The notes under the pieces were generated by a model. The model saw only the letters and a list, made by a program, of their open reading frames with translations, did no database searches and was not told the origin of the DNA. Shown one piece after another: positions 47,449 through 55,845 of a stretch of DNA of 64,000 nt. The stretch covers positions 138,346 through 202,345 of the forward strand of contig JACKDL010000010.1 in the NCBI GenBank assembly GCA_020633555.1, in the 5' to 3' direction. The position numbers and the translations under genes were made by a program. The stretch's first letter is position 1, and each line of letters starts with the position of its first letter. Source of the DNA: Myxococcales bacterium. Lineage in GTDB: Bacteria > Myxococcota_A > Bradymonadia > UBA7976 > UBA1532.

Positions 47449-47611
47449 ATGCCTGCCGACTTCGTCACGCCAAGGCGTCTACGTCACCGATTGAGAGCGG
47501 CCGGATGAAGATCGGATTGCCACCCGGCGCCCATGCCTGCCGACTTCGTCACGCCAAGGCGTCTACGTCACCGATTGAGAGCGGCCGGATGAAGATCGGA
47601 TTGCCACCCGG
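47449..47611. repeat. 79-bp tandem duplication at a gene end
   Basis: A 79-bp segment (47449-47527) is repeated identically at 47533-47611, a period of 84 bp. The right copy contains the last ~21 codons and the stop of the HEPN gene; the left copy is an extra, untranslated duplicate beyond that stop. It is recent, since no base differs. Confidence 0.9.
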
Positions 47612-48556
47612 GAGGATCCAGTGAGTCGTCCCAAGCTCATATAGTCCAGGCGTCGCGACGAGACGATGCTCGTGTCCCAATTCGTCTTCGACAACATACT
47701 CGAGCGTGAACCAATCACCCTCATCGCGCACACCATGCTGGCGAATCCACACCGGAAATGGGCCAAAGTCGTACGCCCGCAAGTACGCCAGGATGATCTG
47801 CAGGAACTCCAGCGCCTTCCCTCGCTCCTCGTCGTTCGACAAAGTCTCCGGCCGGTAGTGAGCGAAGTCGTTGCGGATCTTGGTCGGCCAATTGCGGCGC
47901 GGGAGCTTCGCCAGATTCCCCAGGAATTCCATGCCCAGGGAATCCTTGACCTCCAGCAACTGCTTCTGAGCTTGGCCAAACAGGCAGCACTGGGCGCCCA
48001 ACGAATGCAAGTTGGGCAAAGGCTCACTCTGCCGGGGATTGAGCCGTCGGTAGAGATCCTCTGGCGTTTCCTCACCAACAACCCTGGCGATGAACATGAG
48101 TTGCCTGCGCAAGTAGCCTTCCAAGGCCCTACCGGTCTCAATGACCTCGGTAGCGGCGCGGCCGGGCAGTCGCTGTTTCAGCTTCGATACGGCCCGCTCA
48201 ACGTCACGCATCAACTGGTACCGACCCGCAAGCTTGGGGCGGCGCGAGACGCCGAAGTACTCGAGAAGTCGCGCCGTGCAGGCAGAACTCTCGACGCTCA
48301 GGCCGAGTTCGCGACACCACTGGGCCTTTTGCCCGGTGGTGAAGTGCTCCAATGCCTTGATCGGCCCCTTCTGGACGAGAACTTCAAGCACCCGGTAGTC
48401 ATCATTGCCGCGTGCCCCGTCAGGCGCTTCACTCAGGCAGAGCTGACGCTCCTCATCGGGGAGCCGGTCGCGAATCGCCTCGAAAATGTCCCTGTACTTG
48501 TTGCCGGTTGCTTCACTGTGACGCCAATGCGTTGGCGGATCTGTCTTCCTATTCAT
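47549..48556 (-). CDS. HEPN-domain protein, putative RNase (defence-type)
   Basis: ATG 48556 gives 335 residues; an open upstream stretch to 48760 lacks protein character. The protein is helical, with the HEPN catalytic motif IRNDFAHYR (R-N-x3-H) at about 240-248, and a C-terminal beta-rich part (FPVWIRQHGVRDEGDWF, EYVVEDELGHEHRLVATP). HEPN proteins of this kind cut RNA in abortive-infection and toxin systems. Codon use is visibly less GC-rich than that of neighbours, a sign of transfer. It lies downstream of and in the same direction as the Cmr operon, 352 bp away, so independent expression is likely. No CARF domain is seen. Confidence 0.65.
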   Translation of the reverse strand: MNRKTDPPTHWRHSEATGNKYRDIFEAIRDRLPDEERQLCLSEAPDGARGNDDYRVLEVLVQKGPIKALEHFTTGQKAQWCRELGLSVESSACTARLLEYFGVSRRPKLAGRYQLMRDVERAVSKLKQRLPGRAATEVIETGRALEGYLRRQLMFIARVVGEETPEDLYRRLNPRQSEPLPNLHSLGAQCCLFGQAQKQLLEVKDSLGMEFLGNLAKLPRRNWPTKIRNDFAHYRPETLSNDEERGKALEFLQIILAYLRAYDFGPFPVWIRQHGVRDEGDWFTLEYVVEDELGHEHRLVATPGLYELGTTHWILPGGNPIFIRPLSIGDVDALA

Positions 48557-48908
48557 CTTCAGCCCTCGCCTAGCCTGCGTACCCTCCGAAGGCTTTGGCT
48601 CAGGCCAAGCCTCCGACAGGGTAGGTTGGAGCGATTGCCGCAGGTAGGCTATTCCACAGGAAACAGCCTGCAACGCGAGATCACGCGCACCAATCCCACG
48701 GCAATCGCAGATGCATCTTCCGGCTATTGCGAAGGCGTCGAGATCAACTCGCCAGCACAACAGCCCTCATCGGGTTAGCTACGGCAACCCTGCTGAGGGC
48801 TGCTTCCTGTGCTTGCGAAGATCTACAAGACGGCCTCCAAGGGCTTAATCTACAGTCCGAGTAGAGCGGCGGTTGAACGACGTGGCAAGGCTTTTTTTGG
48901 AGTAGTGC
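48557..48908. other. Intergenic interval with nested inverted repeat
   Basis: No gene is seen. The interval contains a strong nested hairpin at 48761-48802: CAGCCCTCA pairs with TGAGGGCTG, and inside it GGGTT with AACCC around a short loop. It lies ~107 bp beyond the cmr6 stop and could end that transcript or regulate the HEPN gene. No T-run follows on the minus strand. Confidence 0.4.
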
Positions 48909-50138
48909 CTATTTGCGCTTCTTCTTGCCCTTCTCCTTGAGCTTCTTGCGCAGCGCCTTCAGCACCGAGGACTCCCAACCTTCGGCCTTGGCGCGTTCCT
49001 CCAACGCCACCAGGTCCAGGTAGTTGCCCGTCGACTCCACCAGGGCCATCCGCCCGGCCAGGTGGTCGACGCCCTGTTCTTCTTCCTCGGGCAGCTCGAC
49101 CCCGGCGGACGCGATGAGGTCCTTGACCCAGGTCTGGTCCCGCCGCTTCCCGAGCCAGGCAAGAGTCAGCTGCTCCACAAGGACCGCTGCCAAAGCCGCG
49201 CGCTCCTCGTCGGCCACACGGCTGAGCAGCCGGGGCACCTCGCTGCCGGCGTTGCCGCCGTCGACCTGTCGGGCGCGATCGCGCAGCACCTGGGCTCGGG
49301 CCTCTGCCTCGGCGATCCGCTGGGCCTCCTGCTCGGCCTTGCTGACGTAGTCGAGCTCCAGGCGGCCGTAGCCGGCGTTCGTCTTGGCGCCCACGCCGAG
49401 CTGATCGAGCCCCAGCTTCAGCAGCTGCATCGCGGCCTCGGCCCAGGCCGGATCGGCGGCTTCGACCACGATGACGTACGTGCCGCTGGCGGACATGAAC
49501 GGCACGGGCGTCGGGCTGTCGGTGTCGGCCGGAGGGCTGGGGTTGGCGTCCTGGTAGTAGTTCGGATGATGGACGGTCATCACGTCCAGGTGCAGCGGGA
49601 CCGTGGTAGCGCCGGCCGGATCCCACCAGGCGTCATGGAAGTGGACCAGCCCCTGTTGAGCGACGGTGCCAAACAGCTCATCGTAGGCGGTCGGCTCGCG
49701 CGTGGGCTGAGCGGCCGTGTCCTTGGGCTTGCGCCACTCGGGATCTTGCGAGAGCTGGTGCGCGGCGGCTGCGGCGACGCCCTTCAGGGCCGAGCCCGGG
49801 ATGAAAGGCACCCCCCAGGTGTGGTGCAGCTGGATGCCCGCCTCGAGGGCGCCCTTCATGCCCAGGCCGATGACCATCCGGCCGACCACCTGCGCCTGGG
49901 CTTTGAGCGCGAGCTCGCCGAAGGTGGCCTGCCAGCGCTGGAAGGCCTCGGCGTAGCCCGAGGGGATGGGGCAGCGGTCGGCGCTGCGCATGTGCGCGCC
50001 CTTGGCGTTGCCGTCCCCCCCGTTGGCCCCCCGCACTTCCTGCTGCGGCAGGTACTTATCCAGCCAGAGGCCCGGGTTGGTGACCGGCGGGCTCTTGATG
50101 AAGGTGACGCCGGTCAGTTCGTTGCGTCGCGCTTGCAT
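48909..50138 (-). CDS. cmr6: Type III-B RAMP protein Cmr6
   Basis: The 409-residue product has the Cmr6 RAMP signature: NPGLWLDKYLP near the start, GMKGALEAGIQLHHTWGVPF, IPGSALKGVAAAAA and the Gly-rich loop GVGAKTNAGYGRLEL (~270). It caps the Cmr backbone beside Cmr1 at the crRNA 3' end. Family members usually end soon after the Gly-rich loop; here ~130 more residues form a helical, charged extension ending KEKGKKKRK. It is the last gene of the cmr operon; its ATG overlaps the Cmr5 stop by 1 bp. Confidence 0.9.
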   Translation of the reverse strand: MQARRNELTGVTFIKSPPVTNPGLWLDKYLPQQEVRGANGGDGNAKGAHMRSADRCPIPSGYAEAFQRWQATFGELALKAQAQVVGRMVIGLGMKGALEAGIQLHHTWGVPFIPGSALKGVAAAAAHQLSQDPEWRKPKDTAAQPTREPTAYDELFGTVAQQGLVHFHDAWWDPAGATTVPLHLDVMTVHHPNYYQDANPSPPADTDSPTPVPFMSASGTYVIVVEAADPAWAEAAMQLLKLGLDQLGVGAKTNAGYGRLELDYVSKAEQEAQRIAEAEARAQVLRDRARQVDGGNAGSEVPRLLSRVADEERAALAAVLVEQLTLAWLGKRRDQTWVKDLIASAGVELPEEEEQGVDHLAGRMALVESTGNYLDLVALEERAKAEGWESSVLKALRKKLKEKGKKKRK

Positions 50139-50503
50139 CAGTCAGTCCCTTCGACGTCCCTGAGCAGGACCTGCGCGAACCGGCGGAACCAGACCGACAC
50201 CGCGGTGATGTCGCGGCTCAGCGCCAAGTACTCGGGCAGGTTGTCATTCTGCGCCCGCATGCGGAGCGCGCTGGCCGAGCTGGTCTCGCCGTAGGTACCA
50301 GCCACGGCGTCCAGGAACACCTTTCCGGGCTCCGCGAAGCGGGCCTCGACGAACACCAACGCCTGGATGAGGCCCGCCTGCTGAACCAGCGAGGGGAACT
50401 TCATGCACAGGGTCTTGAGCTTGGCCTTGTTATTGGTGTCCTTCTCGAACTTCGAGACGTGGGTGTGGGCCTTCAGCGACCACTCCTGCTGGCGAGTGCT
50501 CAT
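50138..50503 (-). CDS. cmr5: Type III-B small subunit Cmr5
   Basis: The 121-residue all-helical protein sits in the expected place between Cmr4 and Cmr6, with 4-bp and 1-bp overlaps. It shows KAKLKTLCMKFPSLVQQAG and LPEYLALSRDITAVSVWFRR segments typical of Cmr5. Cmr5 lines the inside of the effector filament and stabilises target-RNA binding; it has no catalytic site. Confidence 0.88.
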   Translation of the reverse strand: MSTRQQEWSLKAHTHVSKFEKDTNNKAKLKTLCMKFPSLVQQAGLIQALVFVEARFAEPGKVFLDAVAGTYGETSSASALRMRAQNDNLPEYLALSRDITAVSVWFRRFAQVLLRDVEGTD

Positions 50504-51390
50504 TGGTCACCCCCGTCCAGGCGGATCTGGCAGCGGCCCTGGCCCACCGTGGCGTTGCCGCCCAGCTGGATGCTGCGATCCTGGACCAGTTTGTTGAGCT
50601 CGCCGAACAGGTCATGCTTCGGCGCAGCGTTCCGGGAGTTGCCGTTGGGCCGCGCGGCGACCAGCGCCACCAGCACCGACTCGACCGGCAGCGTCTCCTC
50701 GGTCCAGAGCTGGCCGTTCTTGGCGGTCTTGCTGTCGGACTCGAGCGCGACGCGCATGCGGACGTCCGTGCCGTGGCGCGCCAGGTAGGTCATGGCGTCG
50801 TCGTGCACCACGCACAGGCGCTGCTTCAGCATGTTCTGCCACGCGGTGTCGCCCGGGAAGAGCCGGGCGCCGATGTGCTCGGCCCACGCGTCGGCCCCCT
50901 TGCGATCGGCATCGGGCTGGAAGTCGAGGTCCTCGAAGATGACCTTGCGGCCCACCTCCAGCGCTGTCGCGCCGGTGACGAGGCAGGTGCCCAAGCCCCC
51001 CACGGCCGGCAGCGCCGGCGGCGTGACGCCCGCCTCGCGGGCATCTCGCGCGTAGCGCCCAAGCAGCAGGGGCGAGGTGGCCCAGGCGAAGGTGCCCGCG
51101 ATGGAGCGGACGGGCAGCAGCAGCAGGTGGGCGTCGCCGAAGGCCAGCTGACCCGCGTGCTCCGCCGCCTCGGGGGTGTTGGGGCCAAAGGCCATCTTCC
51201 GCCAGCTACCCTCGACGCGCGGCCCGGCCGCGTCCGACAGGGAGCCCTTGATGGAGCTGCCGGGGATGTAGGGGTGATCGGTGGCCCGATCGCGGGCGAT
51301 GGCGAGGTCGACGGCGCCCACGGACTGCCCGGTCCCGGCGTGCACCGGCGAGAGGGCGTGGATCCACATCAGTCGGGTGGTGTTGCTCAT
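50500..51390 (-). CDS. cmr4: Type III-B backbone RNase Cmr4
   Basis: ATG 51390 gives 296 residues. SPVHAGTGQSVGAVDLAIAR holds the catalytic aspartate that cleaves target RNA at 6-nt intervals in Cmr4 (VDLPIQR in characterised members). IPGSSIKGSLSDAA and the C-terminal Gly-rich loop QLGGNATVGQGRCQIRL complete the RAMP fold. An open upstream stretch to 51474 overlaps the end of Cmr1 and is not needed. Backbone cleavage should therefore be functional. Confidence 0.92.
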   Translation of the reverse strand: MSNTTRLMWIHALSPVHAGTGQSVGAVDLAIARDRATDHPYIPGSSIKGSLSDAAGPRVEGSWRKMAFGPNTPEAAEHAGQLAFGDAHLLLLPVRSIAGTFAWATSPLLLGRYARDAREAGVTPPALPAVGGLGTCLVTGATALEVGRKVIFEDLDFQPDADRKGADAWAEHIGARLFPGDTAWQNMLKQRLCVVHDDAMTYLARHGTDVRMRVALESDSKTAKNGQLWTEETLPVESVLVALVAARPNGNSRNAAPKHDLFGELNKLVQDRSIQLGGNATVGQGRCQIRLDGGDQ

Positions 51391-51407
51391 GGTCTCAACG
51401 CTCCTGG

Positions 51408-52670
51408 TCACGCGTAGAAGTTGAGGAAGGCTTGGAGGACGTCGGGCTCGCCGGTGAGCGGCGACTTGAACCAATTGGCCTGGTTACGGGTGAGCTTCGT
51501 CTGGACCGTGATGCCGCTCAGGCTGGCCTGATCGCGCTGGACGCCATCGCTGAGAACCAAGGCGTGCACGCCCATCCCCGTGGACGTGCTGTGACACCCC
51601 AGGTGCAGGGGCGACGCGAGGCGGTCAGCGTCCAACGGAGCCAAGGTCTGGTCCCGGGGGTCATCAAAGCTCTGGAAGTGGAAGATGATGGGCATCCCGA
51701 ACTGCGCACGCGGGAACGCGTCCACCCCCACCTGGCGACGGCCGTACTTCGGATCGCCCTGCCGGACCTTGACGCGAATCGCCTCGGCCTCGGGCCACCG
51801 TGACCGACCTGGCCGACGGGGGTCTTCCAAGCCGGGGTTGCGCCCCATGCCTTCGCCCGTACCCTGGCGGAAATCGCGCAACCGACCCAGACCGTAGGAC
51901 AACGCCTTGATCCCATCGTCCTCGCGGGGACCGAGCTTCAGTGGACCCCGCCCGAAGGCTGGCACACCAACCAGTCGCTCGCCCGGGAGTCCACAGAATC
52001 GCTGATTCAGCGCGCGCACATCGATGGGCTGAGTGGCACCAACAGCGCCAAAGCCACGCCGGGTGCGCCCCCCGACGCCGCCAAAGGCCAGCCAGGCATC
52101 CACGGCATCGGCGACCTCGGCGATCAGGTCGGCGTCGCTGCTCGAGATCTGCCAACGAAGCTGAGCCTCGCCCGACAGATCCGTGAGCCGCCCCGGGGTC
52201 AACTTGACCGGCTTGCCGTCTGCCGGCTTGAGGGGGAAGGCGCCATAGGCGATGGCCTCCATGCCTCGCCCGACCACTCGGCCGTTGTACTTCGTGCCCA
52301 TCTTGTTGGGCACCATCTGGAAGACATCCAGCTCTCGCGTTCGCAACCCACGGTCGTCGACGCTGATCGAGACCAGTCCCGGGCTGCTCGCGGCGCCCCA
52401 GATCAGGGCCTCTCGCTCGCGCATGGCCTTGATGCTGGGCAGCCGGGCGCCGTGGACTGCGCGCCACCAGAAGCGAAGCTGGCCTCGCACGCCGGCGGCC
52501 CGCACGGGCGTCACGGCGTCGATGGGCTTGATCTGGCGCCGGCTGTCGTCGCTCTCCACATAGACGCCCCCCCCGAGCACCGGGGTGAGCACTGTGAAGG
52601 CAACCTCTCGCCGCACAATGCCCGCCTGACGCGCGACCACCGGAGCGGGCTTCTTGTTGGACTGCCGCAT
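51408..52670 (-). CDS. cmr1: Type III-B RAMP protein Cmr1
   Basis: ATG 52670 overlaps the Cmr3 stop (TGATG) and gives 420 residues. The RAMP signature FTVLTPVLGGGVYVES is followed by IKPIDAVTPVRAAGVRGQLRFWWRA (quoted in part as VRGQLRFWWRA) and the loop AFGGVGGRTRRGFGAV. Cmr1 binds the 3' end of the crRNA and helps control cyclic oligoadenylate synthesis. The order csx-cas10-cmr3-cmr1-cmr4-cmr5-cmr6 is complete for a III-B effector. Confidence 0.9.
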   Translation of the reverse strand: MRQSNKKPAPVVARQAGIVRREVAFTVLTPVLGGGVYVESDDSRRQIKPIDAVTPVRAAGVRGQLRFWWRAVHGARLPSIKAMREREALIWGAASSPGLVSISVDDRGLRTRELDVFQMVPNKMGTKYNGRVVGRGMEAIAYGAFPLKPADGKPVKLTPGRLTDLSGEAQLRWQISSSDADLIAEVADAVDAWLAFGGVGGRTRRGFGAVGATQPIDVRALNQRFCGLPGERLVGVPAFGRGPLKLGPREDDGIKALSYGLGRLRDFRQGTGEGMGRNPGLEDPRRPGRSRWPEAEAIRVKVRQGDPKYGRRQVGVDAFPRAQFGMPIIFHFQSFDDPRDQTLAPLDADRLASPLHLGCHSTSTGMGVHALVLSDGVQRDQASLSGITVQTKLTRNQANWFKSPLTGEPDVLQAFLNFYA

Positions 52671-53818
52671 CACTCCACCCCCACCACGCAAAGGCCAAAG
52701 CCGTCCAGGCGATCCTGCTCGGTGTCACAGACGCCCTGGAACCAGCGCGCCCGGGCCCAGGCGTTCGGGTCGACGCCGTCGGGCAGCCGGACCCAGTAGA
52801 CCGAGCCTGCGGGCGCCATCCGGCGGATCGCCTTCGGCCCGAACTGGCCCCGGGAGCGATCGTCCGGGTCCTTCTCGACGATGCCCCAGCCGGAGATGAC
52901 TTGGGGGCGCCCCACTGCAGCGGCGATGAGCTGCCCACCGAGCTGACCGTCGCTCGGGCGCCAGCCGGCCTCGAAGAGCCCTGGCGTGAGCAGGATGATC
53001 CGGGCGATGCGCCCCGCGCCAACCTCCAGTCCGTTGGGGAACACCGTCCCGAAGTCGGGCCACCGCGCCGTGGCGGGCCTCAGGAAGGACAGGCGGCGCT
53101 TGCCGCCGACATGCACCGCGACGCCGTTGTCCGGCACCTTGCGGGCCAGCCGCTCGTCCGGGCAGCGCACCGCGAGCTGGAAGCGCTCTTTGCCGTGCGC
53201 GAAGACCACCGCCTGGGTGGAGAACAGCATCCCGTCCTCGGCGGTCTGGGTCTCGGCGTCGATCTTGACGTGGATGCGGCGCTCCACGGGGAGGGGCGCC
53301 AGGAAGGCACTCCTCTCGCAACGCTCCATCGCCGTCGGTCGGCTCTGCAGCCAGCGAGCGAAGTCTGACCATCGCCAGAAGGCAGGGGCGGAGGCCGCCT
53401 TTGCCTTGGGCATCTCCCCGCCGTTGTCCGTGGGCGCCAGCAGCTTGAGGTCGTTCAGCCCGTCCGCCCCGTAGGCGGCGCCGGCCGGCAGAGCGTCCAA
53501 CGGCGCCAAACGACGCCGCTCGACCTGGGTCTCGTCGCCGGCGGGCGCATCATCGGGGCGGTTCCACAAGCAGTCCGCCGGGGACGGTGGCAGCAGGTTG
53601 CCCTGCTCGTCGGCCAGCAGCGGCCCCGCGACGGGGATGCGCAACGCCTCGGCCGTCGACAGCTCGAACCGGCCCTTCGCGCTGGTTCCGGTGAGCGTGC
53701 GGAGGCAACCGGTGGTGGTCGACGGCCACGGGAAGGGCAGCGTGCGCATCTCGGTGTCGCTGGCGCGGCCGTCCCGCAAGACTAGCGGATCGCGGGGATC
53801 GATGAGGTAGTGGCTCAC
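52670..53818 (-). CDS. cmr3: Type III-B RAMP protein Cmr3
   Basis: GTG 53818 overlaps the Cas10 stop (GTGA) and gives 382 residues. The N-terminus YLIDPRDPLVLRDGRASD and FPWPSTTTGCLRTLTG are typical of Cmr3, as is the C-terminal QVISGWGIVEKD glycine-rich part. Cmr3 binds the 5' handle of the crRNA and pairs with Cas10. Handle recognition should match the ATTGAGAC end of the local CRISPR repeats, although the array lies 17 kb away. Confidence 0.9.
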   Translation of the reverse strand: MSHYLIDPRDPLVLRDGRASDTEMRTLPFPWPSTTTGCLRTLTGTSAKGRFELSTAEALRIPVAGPLLADEQGNLLPPSPADCLWNRPDDAPAGDETQVERRRLAPLDALPAGAAYGADGLNDLKLLAPTDNGGEMPKAKAASAPAFWRWSDFARWLQSRPTAMERCERSAFLAPLPVERRIHVKIDAETQTAEDGMLFSTQAVVFAHGKERFQLAVRCPDERLARKVPDNGVAVHVGGKRRLSFLRPATARWPDFGTVFPNGLEVGAGRIARIILLTPGLFEAGWRPSDGQLGGQLIAAAVGRPQVISGWGIVEKDPDDRSRGQFGPKAIRRMAPAGSVYWVRLPDGVDPNAWARARWFQGVCDTEQDRLDGFGLCVVGVE

Positions 53819-55845
53819 TGGTCGGCCTCCCGCGGCGACGGTGTCCGGGGCATCAGTTCGTCGCCCCACGCGTCGCGCCAGGCATGCAGGAACAGACGAG
53901 CGATTTGGATCTCGTGGGCGAGCTGCCGAATGCCGTCGCGGGCGTCGCCTGCCTCGTCATCCTTGATGAGCTGCAAACGGTCCTTCAGTGTCCCCAACGC
54001 CTGATCGTTGAACGCCTCGTCACCCCGCTGGGACTTGCGGCGGTGCAAGACCCGCTCTGCCAGCGTCACGAGGACTGCGTTGCGCTCCGCCAGGGACACG
54101 CGTGGGGTGCCGTTTGCGCCAAGCTGCTCAAAGACCCGAGGGACGTCCTCCAGCTCAAAGGCTGCCTTGTGGGGCAGATGCTCGGCCTCGAGCAGCCTGG
54201 CCCAGGTCACGATACTGCGGTCGAGGGCGTTGGCGTCGTCGGACCACGCTCGGGTAGCCTCGGTGACCCCGCCGCTGCGCTTGTCCACCACGATGGCCAG
54301 GCTGTTGCGCTGCACCTTGGCGAGCTTCTCGGCACGCTTCGCGAGCTCGCGGGCCTGAGTCATCGAGTCCAGGTGGTGGGCGATGCCCAGCCCCACGGAG
54401 AGCGTCGGCGGCCCATCCTTCGGTCCGCCGAGCTGCTCGATCACCGGGTGGATCGCCTTGTTGAACCGGTCTCGCAGTGCGCGCGCACAGGCCAGCGCCG
54501 TGTGCAGCGGCAGCAACGCCAGCACGTCGTCGCCCCCGGCGTAGATCAAGCTGCCGGAGTGGTCGGCGACGACTTCGCGGGCGCTGCGTGCGAAGGCCTC
54601 CAGGGCCTTGCTGATCTTCCGGTGCGCCTGGAAGCCCTTGATCTCATCCAGGGCGACGCCCATGTGGTCGCCGTCGGCGAGCAGGTAAGCGTAATAGGGG
54701 CAGGGCTCCGCAGGCAGGCCGGCCTTCGGGATCAGCGCGAAGGCCTTGTCGACCGCCGCGTTGCGAAGCTTGATCTCGGCGAGCCGCTTCTCCTTGTCGG
54801 TCGGGAGGGCTTTCGCCGGCGCCTCATCGATGAGGCTCTTGACCGACTCCTTGAAGAAGATGACCGCGTCGTAGGGCCCCTTGCCGCCCGCGTAGACGGC
54901 ACGCGGCACTTCGCGGGACAGCTCCCCGTCGAAGGGGTGCGAGACGGTCACCCGCTTCGAGCCGAGCGCTCGGATGCGGAGCCGGATCACGTCGATGTGT
55001 GCAACCTGCCGGAGGGCCTGGATGTAGTCGCCCAGGACCCCTTGGGGACCCGACGCCAAGCGGGTCAGCACCGGCAGCGCGGCCACGTGCGACGTGCTGT
55101 GGAAGACTGGGCGCTCCGCCTCGCCGTCCTGATCCTGGCCACCCTCCTCCTCCAGGAACCCAAGGCGCTTGAGCAGCGCCACGCCGCACAGCCTCTCTTT
55201 GCCCTTGATCTTGAACCACTCATACAGTTCGTCGGGCGTCAGCCGGTTGGGCGACTTGTCGTCGTAGGCGTCCTCGTGGATCACCGAGGGTCGCGCTCCG
55301 TCCAAGGAGGACTTCACCCAGCCCGTGTCGTTGAACGCCGCCTGAGGCCAATCGCGGCTGAGCTTGCGCCGAGCCAGCAGCCCCTCGGCCTGAGCCCGAG
55401 CGGTGGGGTAGCTACCACCCTCGGGCACGGCCACCCAGAAGAACTCGATCAGGTCCTTGAGGTGGCTCAGCGCAGCTTCGCGGTCAAAACCGCGCGGCCC
55501 CTCGGCTCGGCTTGGGATCTCCTCATCGAAGATCGCCTCGGCGCGCTCCATGAGATGACCCTGGACCGCCTTCTGCGTCGCCTCGGCGATGGCACGGCCT
55601 TGCCCAATGGGCACCCGGGCCAGGATCTTGTTGGCCACGGCCATGTCGCGCTGATCGACATTGGGCGGGAAGATCAGGGTGTCCTCCACCGGCACGCCGC
55701 CCTTCGACCTCACGGTTTCGGCAGCGACGCGAGACAACTCGCTCAGGAGCTGAGAGCCGAACCACAGGTCCTGGCAGCGCCGGGCGGTGGCGATGAAGTC
55801 CTGCACGGGGCCCAGGGCCACGAGCAGCAGTTCGCGATCACTCAC
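53815..55845 (-). CDS. cas10: Cas10/Cmr2, cyclase-competent, HD-less
   Basis: GTG 55845 gives 676 residues. It starts directly with LLLVALGPVQDFIATARRCQ, the region that follows the HD domain in longer Cmr2 proteins; the N-terminal HD nuclease is missing. The first palm domain has LLADGDHMG. The catalytic palm has LIYAGGDDVLALLPL near residue 435, with the intact GGDD that makes cyclic oligoadenylates from ATP on target-RNA binding. Without HD, DNA cleavage by Cas10 is unlikely, so interference should depend on Cmr4 and on CARF effectors. It overlaps the CARF-HEPN gene stop by 8 bp. Confidence 0.92.
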   Translation of the reverse strand: MSDRELLLVALGPVQDFIATARRCQDLWFGSQLLSELSRVAAETVRSKGGVPVEDTLIFPPNVDQRDMAVANKILARVPIGQGRAIAEATQKAVQGHLMERAEAIFDEEIPSRAEGPRGFDREAALSHLKDLIEFFWVAVPEGGSYPTARAQAEGLLARRKLSRDWPQAAFNDTGWVKSSLDGARPSVIHEDAYDDKSPNRLTPDELYEWFKIKGKERLCGVALLKRLGFLEEEGGQDQDGEAERPVFHSTSHVAALPVLTRLASGPQGVLGDYIQALRQVAHIDVIRLRIRALGSKRVTVSHPFDGELSREVPRAVYAGGKGPYDAVIFFKESVKSLIDEAPAKALPTDKEKRLAEIKLRNAAVDKAFALIPKAGLPAEPCPYYAYLLADGDHMGVALDEIKGFQAHRKISKALEAFARSAREVVADHSGSLIYAGGDDVLALLPLHTALACARALRDRFNKAIHPVIEQLGGPKDGPPTLSVGLGIAHHLDSMTQARELAKRAEKLAKVQRNSLAIVVDKRSGGVTEATRAWSDDANALDRSIVTWARLLEAEHLPHKAAFELEDVPRVFEQLGANGTPRVSLAERNAVLVTLAERVLHRRKSQRGDEAFNDQALGTLKDRLQLIKDDEAGDARDGIRQLAHEIQIARLFLHAWRDAWGDELMPRTPSPREADQ

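Noticed and set aside
47449..47611. Two identical units containing CCGATTGAGAG, reminiscent of the CRISPR repeat end
   Set aside because: The units are 79 bp, adjacent with only 5 bp between them, and coincide with the HEPN gene end: a tandem duplication, not an array.
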